DNA from: DASRIA01 sp963724065
GTDB taxonomy: Bacteria; Actinomycetota; Thermoleophilia; Solirubrobacterales; JBBDJG01
Assembly: GCA_963724065.1 (NCBI GenBank)
Contig: CAVRTB010000002.1
Coordinates: 186,001 to 250,000 of the forward strand
Length of the DNA stretch: 64,000 nt
Direction of reading: 5' to 3'
Shown: positions 34,080 through 42,465 of the stretch, one piece after another
Numbering within the stretch: position 1 is the stretch's first letter
Layout of the letters: every line of letters begins with the position of its first letter
Made by a program: the position numbers and the translations under genes
The notes under the pieces: model-generated
What the model saw: the letters and a program-made list of their open reading frames with translations, nothing else
The model's database searches: none
Told to the model about the DNA's origin: nothing

Positions 34080-35210
34080 ATGGAGCACCACTTCACAGGG
34101 CCGCCGTACACCCTCGGGGTCGAGGAGGAGCTGATGATCGTCGACCCGAACTCGATGGAGCTGGTCTCGGCGATCGAGGAGATGATCGTGGCCGTCCCGC
34201 GCGAGACAGAGGGCCAGGTCAAGCCGGAGCTGCTCCAGTCCGTGCTCGAGATCTCGACCGACGTCTGCCGCAACGCGGGTGAGGCCGCGGGCCAGCTGGG
34301 CGAGCTGCGCCGGCGGGTGCGCGAGACGGCCGAATCGAAGGGACTGACGATCGGCTCGGCCGGGACCCATCCGTTCGCCCGATGGGAGGACCAGCGGATC
34401 GTCGAGCGGGAGCGCTACCACGAGATCGTCGACGCGCTCGGCTTCGTCGCGCGCCAGGAGCTTCTCTTCGGCCTGCACGTCCACGTCGGCATGGATGACG
34501 CGGACAAGGCGATCCACGTCGCCAACGGGATGCGGGTGCACCTGCCGATCCTGCTCGCGCTCTCGAGCAACTCGCCGTTCTGGCGCGGTCAGCCCACCAA
34601 CCTGATGTCGTGCCGCACGCCGCTGTTCCGGCTGCTCCCCCGCGTCGGGATCCCGCCCCGGTTCGAGAGCTGGACCGAGTACTGCGCGCGCATCGGGTTC
34701 ATGGTCGAGGCGGGCGCGGTCACCGACTACACCTTCCTGTGGTGGGACGTGCGCCCCCACCCCAATCTCGGCACCATCGAGGTGCGCTCGTGCGATGCGC
34801 AGACGCGCGTCGAGCACACGATCGCGATCGCCGCGCTCGTGCAGGCGATGGCGAAGGAGCTGTCCGAGCACTTCGATCAGGGGTACCAACTCGGTACGTT
34901 CCCGGCGGAGCTGCTGGAGGAGAACAAGTGGCTGGCCGCGCGCCATGGCATGCACGGCGAGCTGATCGACCTGCCCACGAGCAGGCGTGTCCCGGCCACC
35001 GACCTCGCGCGGCGCCTCGTCGAGCGCCTGATGCCGCACGCACGGGACCTCGGATCGGAGCGCGAGCTCGAGGGCGTGATCGACCTGGTCGAGCGCGGCA
35101 CCGGCGCCGACCGCCAGCTGGCGCAATGGCGCGCCGACCGCGACATGGTGTCGCTCGTGCGCAGCATCGTGGCGGCGACGGCAGCCGGTGTGCGCGACGG
35201 GGTCGGTTAG
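34080..35210 (+). CDS. Carboxylate-amine ligase, YbdK/GCS2 family (copy 2)
   Basis: A 376-residue paralogue of the gene at 20760-21842 and closer to the family norm. YTLGVEEELMIVDPNSMELV, VLEISTDVCRNAGEAAGQLG, FGLHVHVGMDDADKAIHVAN and SSNSPFWRGQPTNLMSCRTP mark the ATP-grasp-like glutamine-synthetase fold. Family members make gamma-glutamyl amides. ATG at 34080 begins the homologous part directly. Two GC-rich hairpins follow the stop, before the MBL-rhodanese gene. Confidence 0.9.
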   Translation: MEHHFTGPPYTLGVEEELMIVDPNSMELVSAIEEMIVAVPRETEGQVKPELLQSVLEISTDVCRNAGEAAGQLGELRRRVRETAESKGLTIGSAGTHPFARWEDQRIVERERYHEIVDALGFVARQELLFGLHVHVGMDDADKAIHVANGMRVHLPILLALSSNSPFWRGQPTNLMSCRTPLFRLLPRVGIPPRFESWTEYCARIGFMVEAGAVTDYTFLWWDVRPHPNLGTIEVRSCDAQTRVEHTIAIAALVQAMAKELSEHFDQGYQLGTFPAELLEENKWLAARHGMHGELIDLPTSRRVPATDLARRLVERLMPHARDLGSERELEGVIDLVERGTGADRQLAQWRADRDMVSLVRSIVAATAAGVRDGVG

Positions 35211-35263
35211 GGCGCCGGCCGGGGCTGCAGGCCGGGGCGCTCCACCAGCGGCTCGATCGTCCC

Positions 35264-35379
35264 GAGAAGGCGAAAGCGCCTCTCAGATTCGTCTCAGTTA
35301 CCGCGAATATGGTGCCACGCAGATGCCCTCCCCCACGGTAGGGGGAAGGTCCCAAAGCGGTCGCCTCGGCGGCCGCTTT
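35264..35379. terminator. Two hairpins between YbdK copy 2 and the MBL-rhodanese gene
   Basis: GAGAAGGCG/CGCCTCTC (35264-35284, one bulge, AAAG loop) and a 12-bp stem AAAGCGGTCGCC/GGCGGCCGCTTT (35354-35379, 2-nt loop, one G-T pair). Neither has a long T-run, so they are likely weak terminators or leader structures for the gene at 35421. Confidence 0.4.
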
Positions 35380-35420
35380 CCCTATTCTGGGGAGTGCTCG
35401 GTCCTATATAAACGTCGGGG

Positions 35421-36821
35421 ATGATCTTCCGCCAGATAACCCACGACGACCTGGGTTGCGCCTCCTACCTGATCGGGGACGAGGACGCCGGCCTCGCCGC
35501 GGTGGTCGATCCGAAGCTCGAGATCGACGAGTACCTGCGGCTCGCCCGCTACATGGGCGTGTCGATCGAGCACATACTCGAGACGCACAACCATGCGGAT
35601 CACATCTCCGGCCACGGCCGCCTCGCCTCCGCGACGGGCGCGACCATCCACATCCACCGCGAGGCGCGGCCCGAATACGACCACGAGCCCTTCGAAGACG
35701 GCTGGACCCTCGCGCTCGGGGCGGTGCGCGTGCGCGCCGTCCACACTCCCGGGCACAGGCCCGAGCACACCGCCTTCGCCCTGATCGACACGGCGCGCAG
35801 TGATCGACCGTGGGCCGTGCTCACCGGCGACACGCTGTTCGTCGGGGACATCGCGCGGCCCGACCTCGCCGTCGACAAGGACGAGGGTGCGCGTGCCATC
35901 TTCCACTCGCTGCACGAGCAGCTACTGGTGCTGCCCGCCAGCGTCGAGGTCTGGCCCGGCCACCTCGGCGGCTCCCTCTGCGGAGGCCCGGGCATGGACA
36001 TGAAGGTGTCGTCGACGATCGGCTTCGAGCGCGAGCACAACGACCTGCTGGGCGAGACCGACGAGGACCGCTTCGTTGAACGGGCAACCGGCTCGCTGCC
36101 TCCTCAGCCGCCCAACTTCCAGGCGGTCGTGGACATCAACCGCGGCCCGCTGATGCGCGAGGTGACCGAGGCCAACCCGCTGACCCCGCGGCAGGTCGAG
36201 CTCAAGCGGGCCGGCGGCGCGCTCGTCGTCGACGTCCGCACCGCCCTGCAGTTCGACGAGGCGCACCTCCCCGCCTCTGTCTCGATCCCCGCGGTCCAGG
36301 CCGGGTTCGGCACCAAGCTCGCCTGGCTCGCGGACCGCGCCCGGGAGGTCGTGCTCGTCGGCCGCGACGACGAGGATGGCCTTCGCGCCGCGCAACTCGC
36401 GTGGGCGGTCGGGGTCACCCGCATCGGGGGCTACCTCGCCGGCGGCATGACGAGCTGGCGCGAGGAGCGGCGCGCGACCGAGAGCATCGAGCGGATCGAC
36501 GTGGCCGCGCTGCACGCGCGGGCCGAGCGCGACCCCGCGCTCCAGATCCTCGACGTGCGCGAGCGCGCCGAATGGGAGCGCCGGCACATCCCGGGGTCCG
36601 CCCTGACGCCATATCACGATGTCGGGGCCGTCCCGGCCGACCTCGATCCGACGCGGCCGATCGCCGTGATCTGTAGCTCCGGCCAGCGCAGCGGAGTGGC
36701 CGCGAGCCTGCTCCGCCGACACGGCGCCGGCGACGTGCTGCACGTGGTCGACGGGGGCGTCGGCACCTGGGCGAGCAACGGCTGGCCGGTGGAGGAGAAA
36801 CCGGTCCCGGCGGCCGGTTAG
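35421..36821 (+). CDS. MBL-fold hydrolase fused to two rhodanese domains (persulfide dioxygenase-like)
   Basis: A 466-residue fusion. Residues 1-250 are a metallo-beta-lactamase domain with HxHxDH (His56, His58, Asp60, His61 in ETHNHADHISGH), GHRPEHTAFAL and TGDTLFVGDIARPDL, as in ETHE1/glyoxalase II-like persulfide dioxygenases. Two rhodanese domains follow: about 265-355 (VVDVRTALQFDEAHLPASVS), which lacks the active Cys (VLVGRDDEDG), and about 370-460 (ILDVRERAEWERRHIPGSAL), with Cys in VICSSGQRSGVAA. It should act on sulfane sulfur, coupling persulfide oxidation to sulfur transfer. Confidence 0.9.
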   Translation: MIFRQITHDDLGCASYLIGDEDAGLAAVVDPKLEIDEYLRLARYMGVSIEHILETHNHADHISGHGRLASATGATIHIHREARPEYDHEPFEDGWTLALGAVRVRAVHTPGHRPEHTAFALIDTARSDRPWAVLTGDTLFVGDIARPDLAVDKDEGARAIFHSLHEQLLVLPASVEVWPGHLGGSLCGGPGMDMKVSSTIGFEREHNDLLGETDEDRFVERATGSLPPQPPNFQAVVDINRGPLMREVTEANPLTPRQVELKRAGGALVVDVRTALQFDEAHLPASVSIPAVQAGFGTKLAWLADRAREVVLVGRDDEDGLRAAQLAWAVGVTRIGGYLAGGMTSWREERRATESIERIDVAALHARAERDPALQILDVRERAEWERRHIPGSALTPYHDVGAVPADLDPTRPIAVICSSGQRSGVAASLLRRHGAGDVLHVVDGGVGTWASNGWPVEEKPVPAAG

Positions 36822-36867
36822 CGACCTGCGGCTGACCTGGGCCCCGCGCCGGGCTATCGTTTCTGAC

Positions 36868-37626
36868 GTGGCGGAGCAGGTGGATCTCAACGTCGTCTGC
36901 AAGAACTGCGGCTCGGAGGTGAGCCCGTACATCACCGAATGCCCGTATTGCGGGCAGCGGCTGCGCAAGCGGGCGCCGAAGCTGCGGCCCGAGGGCGGGA
37001 TCGCGGAACCGACTCCGGAGAAGCGCCGCAGGCGCCTGCGGCGACCTCGCGCCAAGGAGTCGAGGCCCCTCGCCTGGCTCTCACCGGGGCGGCCGTACGC
37101 CTCGATCGCGGTCGCGCTGACGAGCGCCGCGCTCTATCTGGCGGACCGCAGCGGCAACCTCGGCCTCTACGACCTCGGCGCGATCATCGGGCCACTCGAC
37201 GGCGACTGGTGGCGTCTGGTGGCGGCGCAGTTCGTCTACGAGAACGTCGGCTACCTGTTCGCCGTGGCCGTCGCGGTCGCGATCTTCGGCACCAGCATCG
37301 AGCGCCGCTACGGGGCTCCGGTGATGCTGCTCGTCTTCCTCGGGAGCGGCGCGGCCGGGATGTACCTCGCGAGCGAGACCGTCAACTTCCCGGTCGCGAT
37401 GGGCGGGAACGCGTCCGCGCTCGGCCTGCTCTGCGCGTGGGCGGTCAGGGACCTGCGTGACCGCAGGGACGGCGACGACACCGAGAGCGACCTCTTCGGC
37501 GTGATCGCGATTGCCGCGGTGCTGGGCCTGATGCCGGTGCTCGAGCTGACCGCGGACGCCTGGGCGGGTCTCGCCGGAGCCGTCACCGGCACGATCGCCG
37601 GCCTGCTCCTGCCCAAGCGCTCGTAG
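36868..37626 (+). CDS. Zinc-ribbon plus rhomboid-like membrane protein, catalytic residues missing
   Basis: A 252-residue protein: zinc ribbon with Cys11, Cys14, Cys25, Cys28, a basic linker, then a six-helix rhomboid-like domain (from about residue 70). WWRLVAAQFVYENVGYLF corresponds to the rhomboid WR region but lacks the usual His residues. GGNASALGLLCAWAV replaces the GASG serine motif, with Asn where the catalytic Ser belongs. WAGLAGAVTGTIAGLL has Gly where the catalytic His belongs. It is therefore probably a pseudoprotease binding membrane proteins. A good terminator follows. Confidence 0.85.
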   Translation: MAEQVDLNVVCKNCGSEVSPYITECPYCGQRLRKRAPKLRPEGGIAEPTPEKRRRRLRRPRAKESRPLAWLSPGRPYASIAVALTSAALYLADRSGNLGLYDLGAIIGPLDGDWWRLVAAQFVYENVGYLFAVAVAVAIFGTSIERRYGAPVMLLVFLGSGAAGMYLASETVNFPVAMGGNASALGLLCAWAVRDLRDRRDGDDTESDLFGVIAIAAVLGLMPVLELTADAWAGLAGAVTGTIAGLLLPKRS

Positions 37627-37653
37627 GGAGGCCTCGCCCCGAACCACCGCCAC

Positions 37654-37685
37654 CGAGATTTCCGCCTAAGGAAATCTCGTTGTTA
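37654..37685. terminator. Bidirectional intrinsic terminator
   Basis: CGAGATTTCC (37654-37663) and GGAAATCTCG (37670-37679) form a perfect 10-bp stem with a 6-nt loop, followed by TTGTTATT. It lies between the rhomboid-like gene and the convergent selD, and can serve both. Confidence 0.8.
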
Positions 37686-37686
37686 T

Positions 37687-38748
37687 TCAGACGACCGCGA
37701 TCCGGCCCGCCGGACCGCTGTGCAGGGTGCCGATACGCATGCTGCCGGGAGCGGCGCGCGCAAGCGCATCCTCCATCTCCGCGCTTTGTCCCGCCGGCGC
37801 CGCCACGAGCAGCCCGCCGGAAGTCATCGCGTCGCAGAGCAGCGACCGCTGCGCCTCGGGGATCGAGGCGGCGAAGTGCACATTTGGCGCGAGCCAGTCG
37901 CGATTGCGCCGGCTCCCGCCGGCAAGCGCCCCTGCCGCGAGCAGCTCCAGCGCGCCCGGGAGCGACGGGACCGCCGACGCCTCGACGCGCGCCGCGACCC
38001 CGCTCGCGAGCGACAGCTCGTGGAGGTGACCGAGCAGCCCGAAGCCGGTGACGTCGGTCATCGCGCTCGGCCCGACCGCCGTCGCGGCCCGCGCGGCGCC
38101 CGCGTTGAGGGTCGACATCACCTCGATGCAGCCGCGCACCACTTCGTCATCGGCCATCCCGCGCTTCGCCCCGGTCGTGACGGCCCCGCCCCCGATCGGC
38201 TTCGTCAGGAACAGGACGTCGCCGGCGCGGCCGGTCGAGTTGCGCACGATCACGGCGGGGTGCGCGACGCCGGTGACCGCCATCCCGTACTTGGGCTCCG
38301 GATCGTCGATCGAGTGCCCGCCGACGATCGGCACGCCGGCCCGCGCCGCCATCTCCGCACCTCCCTCGAGGATCCGGGCGAGCGTGTCCGCGCCGTGGTG
38401 CTCGATCGAGAACGCAACGAGGTTCAGCGCGGTCAGCGGCTGCGCGCCCATCGCGTAGACGTCGGACAGCGCGTTCGCGGCGGCGATGCGGCCGAAGTCG
38501 GCCGGGTCGTCGACGATCGGGGTGAAGAAGTCGACGCTCTGCACGAGCGCAAGCTCGTCGGAGATGCGGTAGACGCCCGCGTCGTCGCACGTATCCGAGC
38601 CCACGAGCAGCGCAGGGTTGACCTGGGCCGGCAGACGGGCGAGCACCTCGCGCAGCTGGCCCGGCCCGATCTTGCACGCGCAACCCGCCCCGTGGGACAG
38701 CTCCGTCAGCCGGACAGGTGCGTCGCGCGCCATCGGGGCATTATTCAT
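37687..38748 (-). CDS. selD: Selenide, water dikinase
   Basis: A 353-residue SelD. The active-site region is HGAGCACKIGP with Cys23, Cys25 and Lys26, so the enzyme uses Cys rather than selenocysteine. VGSDTCDDAGVYRI, VQSVDFFTPIVDDPADFGRI (ATP/metal Asp) and VPIVGGHSIDDPEPKYGMAV are the family blocks. It makes monoselenophosphate from selenide and ATP for selenocysteine or 2-selenouridine synthesis. No SelA, SelB or tRNA-Sec is in the window. The ATG at 38748 is 6 bp from the divergent TTG start at 38755; an ATG at 38733 is an alternative. Confidence 0.93.
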   Translation of the reverse strand: MNNAPMARDAPVRLTELSHGAGCACKIGPGQLREVLARLPAQVNPALLVGSDTCDDAGVYRISDELALVQSVDFFTPIVDDPADFGRIAAANALSDVYAMGAQPLTALNLVAFSIEHHGADTLARILEGGAEMAARAGVPIVGGHSIDDPEPKYGMAVTGVAHPAVIVRNSTGRAGDVLFLTKPIGGGAVTTGAKRGMADDEVVRGCIEVMSTLNAGAARAATAVGPSAMTDVTGFGLLGHLHELSLASGVAARVEASAVPSLPGALELLAAGALAGGSRRNRDWLAPNVHFAASIPEAQRSLLCDAMTSGGLLVAAPAGQSAEMEDALARAAPGSMRIGTLHSGPAGRIAVV

Positions 38749-38754
38749 GTCGCA

Positions 38755-39072
38755 TTGGCCGAGCGCTTTACAGACGAGCAGCTGAGCGCCGCGCTCGAGG
38801 CGCTCGCGGATCCCGAGCGGTTCCGCGAGATCGAGCGGCGCGTCGCGAAGGCCGCCCCGCAGCTCCAGCAGATACTCGCGACCGCGCTCGCCGAGGGCGG
38901 CTGGTTCGACTCCACGCACGAGCAGCAGGTCGCGAGCGTGGCGGCGCTCGATGACCCGGAGGAGCGGCTCCGGAACTTCCGCACCCTGCTGGCGGAGGAG
39001 ACCAGGATCGGCATGCTGGTCGGCGTCGCGGTCGGCTGGGAGCTCGCGCGCGAGCTTGGCGACACCCGCTAG
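38755..39072 (+). CDS. Small conserved hypothetical protein
   Basis: A 105-residue, highly helical protein (AERFTDEQLSAALEALADPE, ERFREIERRVAKAAPQLQQI, EERLRNFRTLLAEETRIGML, VGVAVGWELARELGD). It starts at TTG 38755, the first start after the frame becomes similar to a protein, and is divergent from selD with no separate promoter gap. I know no domain for it. The final hydrophobic helix could dimerise or contact a partner. The MBL hydrolase follows 47 bp later. Confidence 0.65.
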   Translation: MAERFTDEQLSAALEALADPERFREIERRVAKAAPQLQQILATALAEGGWFDSTHEQQVASVAALDDPEERLRNFRTLLAEETRIGMLVGVAVGWELARELGDTR

Positions 39073-39119
39073 TACTCTCCCCGCCCGGCCTTCCCGTCTT
39101 CTCCACCGGAGGTGCACAC

Positions 39120-39800
39120 ATGGACATCCGCTATCTCGGCCACTCCACGTTCGAGCTCGTCGGGGCCGACAGCCGCTTGCTGGTCGATCCTTTCCTGAAG
39201 CCGAACAACCCGGCGGCGCTCGTGACGGCCGAGGAGGTCGACCCGACCCACATACTCGTCACGCACGCCCACGTCGACCACCTCGCCGACGCCGCGACGG
39301 TCGCCAAGCGCACCGGCGCCCATTGCGTTTCGCTCGTCGAGACGATCGGCTGGCTCGGGGAGCAGGGCGTCGAGCACGTCTCCGACCCGAACCTCGGCGG
39401 AACCGTCGAGTTCGAGTGGGGCTGGGTCAAGCTCGTGCAGGCATTCCACAGCTCGACCACGCCCGACGGCACGGTCACCTACGCGAGCGGCATGGTCATC
39501 AACATCGACGGCACGACCGTCTACCACCTCGGCGACACGTGCCTGTTCGGCGACCTGCGCCTGATCGCGGACCGCACGCCCGTCGACGTCGCGCTGATCC
39601 CGATCGGCGGCCACTACACGATGGATCGCCACGACGCCGTCGTCGCCGCCGAGATGATCGGCGCCGGCACCGTGATCCCCTGCCACTACAACACGTTCCC
39701 GCCGATCGAGACCGACGCCGAGGCGTTCCGGAGGGACGTCGAGTCGAAGACGAAGTCGAAGGTTGCCGTGCTGGCGCCCGGGGAGACGCATTCGCTCTGA
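39120..39800 (+). CDS. MBL-fold metal-dependent hydrolase (UPF0173-like)
   Basis: A 226-residue metallo-beta-lactamase-fold protein of the UPF0173 type. MDIRYLGHSTFELVGAD begins the fold, VTHAHVDHLADAA is the HxHxDH site, YHLGDTCLFGDLRLI the late Asp, and LIPIGGHYTMDRHDAVVAAE and VIPCHYNTFPPIETD the last metal ligands. Relatives hydrolyse small esters or lactones. A Shine-Dalgarno (CCGGAGGTG) precedes the ATG. No neighbour indicates the substrate. Confidence 0.9.
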   Translation: MDIRYLGHSTFELVGADSRLLVDPFLKPNNPAALVTAEEVDPTHILVTHAHVDHLADAATVAKRTGAHCVSLVETIGWLGEQGVEHVSDPNLGGTVEFEWGWVKLVQAFHSSTTPDGTVTYASGMVINIDGTTVYHLGDTCLFGDLRLIADRTPVDVALIPIGGHYTMDRHDAVVAAEMIGAGTVIPCHYNTFPPIETDAEAFRRDVESKTKSKVAVLAPGETHSL

Positions 39801-39806
39801 CCGCCT

Positions 39807-40499
39807 CTAGTGGAGCGCGCGAGCGCGCGCCAGGACCGCGTCCATCATCTCCTCCGTGAGCCTTCCGGTGAATGTGTTCTGCTGGCTCGGGTGGAAGCAG
39901 CCGAGCAAGGTGAAGCGCCCGGCCCGCGCCTCGGCGCCGTGGCCGAACGCGGGCTTCGGCCTGGGCACGTCGATCCCCGCCCGGCGCAGCGCCAGCAGAG
40001 TGCCGTCCCATGCGAAGTGCCCGAGCGCGAGCAGCACGCGCGCGTGATCGAGCAGGTCGAGCTCGCGCACGAGGTACTGCACGCACGTGTCGCGCTCGGC
40101 CGGGGCCGGCTTGTTGGCGGGCGGCGCGCAACGGACCACGGCGGTCACGTAGGCGCCTGTCAGGCGCAGGCCGTCGCCGGGATGCTCGGAGGTCGCCTGG
40201 TTCGCGTAGCCCGCACGGTGCAGCGCGGCGAACAGCCAATCGCCCGAGCGGTCCCCGGTGAAGACACGGCCGGTGCGGTTGCCCCCCTGCGCGGCGGGCG
40301 CCAGCCCGATCACGAGCAGGCGCGCGGCCGGGTCCCCGAACCCCGACACCGGCCGCGCCCAGTAGCGCTCCCCGCGGTGCCGCGCCGGAGGGTCGGCGGC
40401 GACCGCCTCCCGCCATGCCACGAGCCGCGGGCACAGCCGGCACGACTCGACCTCGGCCGCGAGCTCCGCGAGCCTCACATCCGGTGCGCGACGGCCCAC
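39807..40499 (-). CDS. udgB: Uracil-DNA glycosylase, type 5 (UdgB)
   Basis: A 230-residue family-5 uracil-DNA glycosylase. CRLCPRLVAWREAV has two Fe-S cluster Cys, VIGLAPAAQGGNRTGRVFTG is the type-5 motif A, and GCFHPSQQNTFTGRLTEEM is motif B with the catalytic-site His and the DNA-contact loop. Remaining cluster Cys occur in VVRCAPP and DTCVQYL. It removes uracil, and often hypoxanthine, from DNA in base-excision repair. It is convergent with the MBL gene. Confidence 0.92.
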   Translation of the reverse strand: MGRRAPDVRLAELAAEVESCRLCPRLVAWREAVAADPPARHRGERYWARPVSGFGDPAARLLVIGLAPAAQGGNRTGRVFTGDRSGDWLFAALHRAGYANQATSEHPGDGLRLTGAYVTAVVRCAPPANKPAPAERDTCVQYLVRELDLLDHARVLLALGHFAWDGTLLALRRAGIDVPRPKPAFGHGAEARAGRFTLLGCFHPSQQNTFTGRLTEEMMDAVLARARALH

Positions 40500-40528
40500 T
40501 ACATAGCCCCCACTGGTCGGTCGCTCTT

Positions 40529-41482
40529 CTAGATGTCGCGCTCGCGCGCGACCGCGCGCAGGCGGGCGAGCGCACGGCGGATCAGGCGTGAGACGTGCAT
40601 CTGGGAGACACCGATCCGGTCGGCGATCTCGGACTGGGTCAGGTCCTCGACGAAGCGCAGGTGGAGGATCAGCCGCTCTCGCTCGCTGAGGGCCTTCATC
40701 GTCGGCGCGATCGTCGCGCCGTACTCGACCAGCTCGTAGCGCTCCTCCTCAGACCCGAGCGCGTCGGCGTAGGTCGGCTCCCCCGATTCCGAGGACTCGC
40801 TGCGCTGCTCCTCGAGCGAGATCGCGTCGTAGGCCGACGCTGCCTCCATCGCTTCGAGGGCCTCCTCCGAGGTGACGCCGAGCTCCTGCGCGAGCTCGGC
40901 GGCCGACGGCGAGCGGCCCAGCCGGCGATGGAGCTCCTGTGAGGCCTGGTCGAGCTTCATCACCCGCTCCTGCATGCCGCGCGGGACGTGCACCGCCCAG
41001 CCGGAGTCGCGGAAGTAGCGCTTCAGCTCCCCCAGGATCGTGGGCACCGCGTAGGTCGAAAACGCGGTGCCGCGGCTCGGGTCGAAGCGGTCGATGGCCT
41101 TCACCAATCCCATGCTCGCGACCTGCATCAGATCGTCGAGCGGCTCGTTCTGGCGCTGGTAGCGCCGCGCCAACTGGCGGGCGAGCGGCAGGAAGCGCTC
41201 GACCAGCTCCTCGCGGGCGGACAGGTCGCCCTGCTCGTGGAAGCGGATCAGGAGACGGCGGTCCTCGCGCGTGTTCGGGTTCGCGGGACGAGGCTTCTGC
41301 TCAGGCGCGGCCTCTGCATTCTGGCCTGCCTTCTGGCCTGCGTCCTGGCCCGTCTTCTCGTCGGCCTGCTTGTCGGCCTGCTGGTCGGCCTGCTTGTCGT
41401 CGGGGTCGGCGGAACCCGCGCTCGGCTGCATGCTCACGATCCAGGCGGCGCCGGAGTGCGGGTCACACGGCAGCCGCGTCAT
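40529..41482 (-). CDS. RNA polymerase sigma factor, SigB/SigF type (copy 1)
   Basis: A 317-residue sigma-70 family group 3 factor. Region 2: PLDDLMQVASMGLVKAIDRF and RGTAFSTYAVPTILGELKRY; region 3: LHRRLGRSPSAAELAQELGV; region 4: LSERERLILHLRFVEDLTQ, then SEIADRIGVSQMHVSRLIRR, a helix-turn-helix for -35 recognition. The first about 70 residues are non-conserved and contain a Gln/Ala/Asp repeat (DDKQADQQADKQADEK). ATG 41482 is used; 41431 (MQPSAG) may be the true start. Such factors run stress, sporulation or surface regulons, usually with RsbW-type anti-sigma partners, none of which is seen here. Confidence 0.88.
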   Translation of the reverse strand: MTRLPCDPHSGAAWIVSMQPSAGSADPDDKQADQQADKQADEKTGQDAGQKAGQNAEAAPEQKPRPANPNTREDRRLLIRFHEQGDLSAREELVERFLPLARQLARRYQRQNEPLDDLMQVASMGLVKAIDRFDPSRGTAFSTYAVPTILGELKRYFRDSGWAVHVPRGMQERVMKLDQASQELHRRLGRSPSAAELAQELGVTSEEALEAMEAASAYDAISLEEQRSESSESGEPTYADALGSEEERYELVEYGATIAPTMKALSERERLILHLRFVEDLTQSEIADRIGVSQMHVSRLIRRALARLRAVARERDI

Positions 41483-41556
41483 TGGTGCGCATTCGGCCCA
41501 TCATGCCACAAGCGGCCCTCGGTTCCGGCGCCCGGTCCGCACGCGGACGGGACGGT

Positions 41557-42324
41557 TCAGGGAAGGGCGTGGCGCGCACGGGCGGCCGCGCGCAGCCTCG
41601 CGAGGGCCTGCCGCAGAAGGCGCGAAACCTGCATCTGCGAGACCCCTAGCAGCTCTGCGATCTCGGACTGGGTCATGTCCTCCTCGAAGCGCAGGCAGAG
41701 GATCACGCGCTGGCGCGCGGGCAGGGCCCGGATCGCCGGGGTGAGCGTGACCGCGTGCTCGACGAGGTCGTAGCGCTCCTCCAGCGCGCCGATCAGATCG
41801 CCGCGGAGCGCCTCACCGTCGTGCCCCGGCGCGGGAGCGTCCAGGGAGAGGGCGTCGTGGGCCGTCGCCGCCTCCGCCGCCTCCAGCACGTCGGTCACCT
41901 CCAGCCCGAGCTCCCCCGCGACCTCGGCGATGGTCGGCGAGTGCCCGAGGCTGCGCCGCAGGCGCTCTCCGGCTTGCTCGACGTCGAGCACGCGCTGGCA
42001 GATCCGCTGCGGCACATGCGCCGCCCAGCTGGTGTCGCGGATGTGGCGCTTCAGCTCGCCGGTGATGGTCGGCGCCGCGTAGCTCGCGAAGCGCACGCCG
42101 CGGCGATGGTCGAAGCGCTCGACGGCCTTCACGAGCCCCACGCAGGCAACCTGTATGAGGTCGTCGGCGGGCTCGCCACGGCGGCGGTAGCGCAGCGCGA
42201 GGCCGCGGGCCATCGGAAGGAAGCGGGCGATCAGCTCCTCACGGGCGGCGTGGTCGCCCTCGGCGGTGCGCTCGAGCAGCTCCTCGTCGCGCTGAGCGTG
42301 CCCGGCGAACGCGGCGGCGGTCAT
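41557..42324 (-). CDS. RNA polymerase sigma factor, SigB/SigF type (copy 2)
   Basis: A 255-residue second group 3 sigma factor immediately upstream of copy 1 in the same direction. Regions: PADDLIQVACVGLVKAVERF, RGVRFASYAAPTITGELKRH, LRRSLGHSPTIAEVAGELGL and RQRVILCLRFEEDMTQSEIA, then LLGVSQMQVSRLLRQALARL. It lacks the extra N-terminal stretch of copy 1. The start is the ATG at 42324, with the Shine-Dalgarno GAGGAGGG. The two copies are clearly paralogous but diverged. Their targets may include the promoter at 42466. Confidence 0.88.
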   Translation of the reverse strand: MTAAAFAGHAQRDEELLERTAEGDHAAREELIARFLPMARGLALRYRRRGEPADDLIQVACVGLVKAVERFDHRRGVRFASYAAPTITGELKRHIRDTSWAAHVPQRICQRVLDVEQAGERLRRSLGHSPTIAEVAGELGLEVTDVLEAAEAATAHDALSLDAPAPGHDGEALRGDLIGALEERYDLVEHAVTLTPAIRALPARQRVILCLRFEEDMTQSEIAELLGVSQMQVSRLLRQALARLRAAARARHALP

Positions 42325-42465
42325 CCGGCCCTCCTCGATCGCTTGGTCAATGCCCTCCTGGCGTTTCCCATGTCCCCTCCGTGCCTGGCCAATCACGGGG
42401 CTCCGCTCGAGCCCCCCATATCCGGAACGCAGCAGCCGGTTGAAACTTGCGCATCCTGAACAGTG

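Noticed and set aside
38741..38760. Frameshift or pseudogene at the selD/105-aa boundary
   Set aside because: The two genes are simply divergent with starts 6 bp apart; both proteins look intact.
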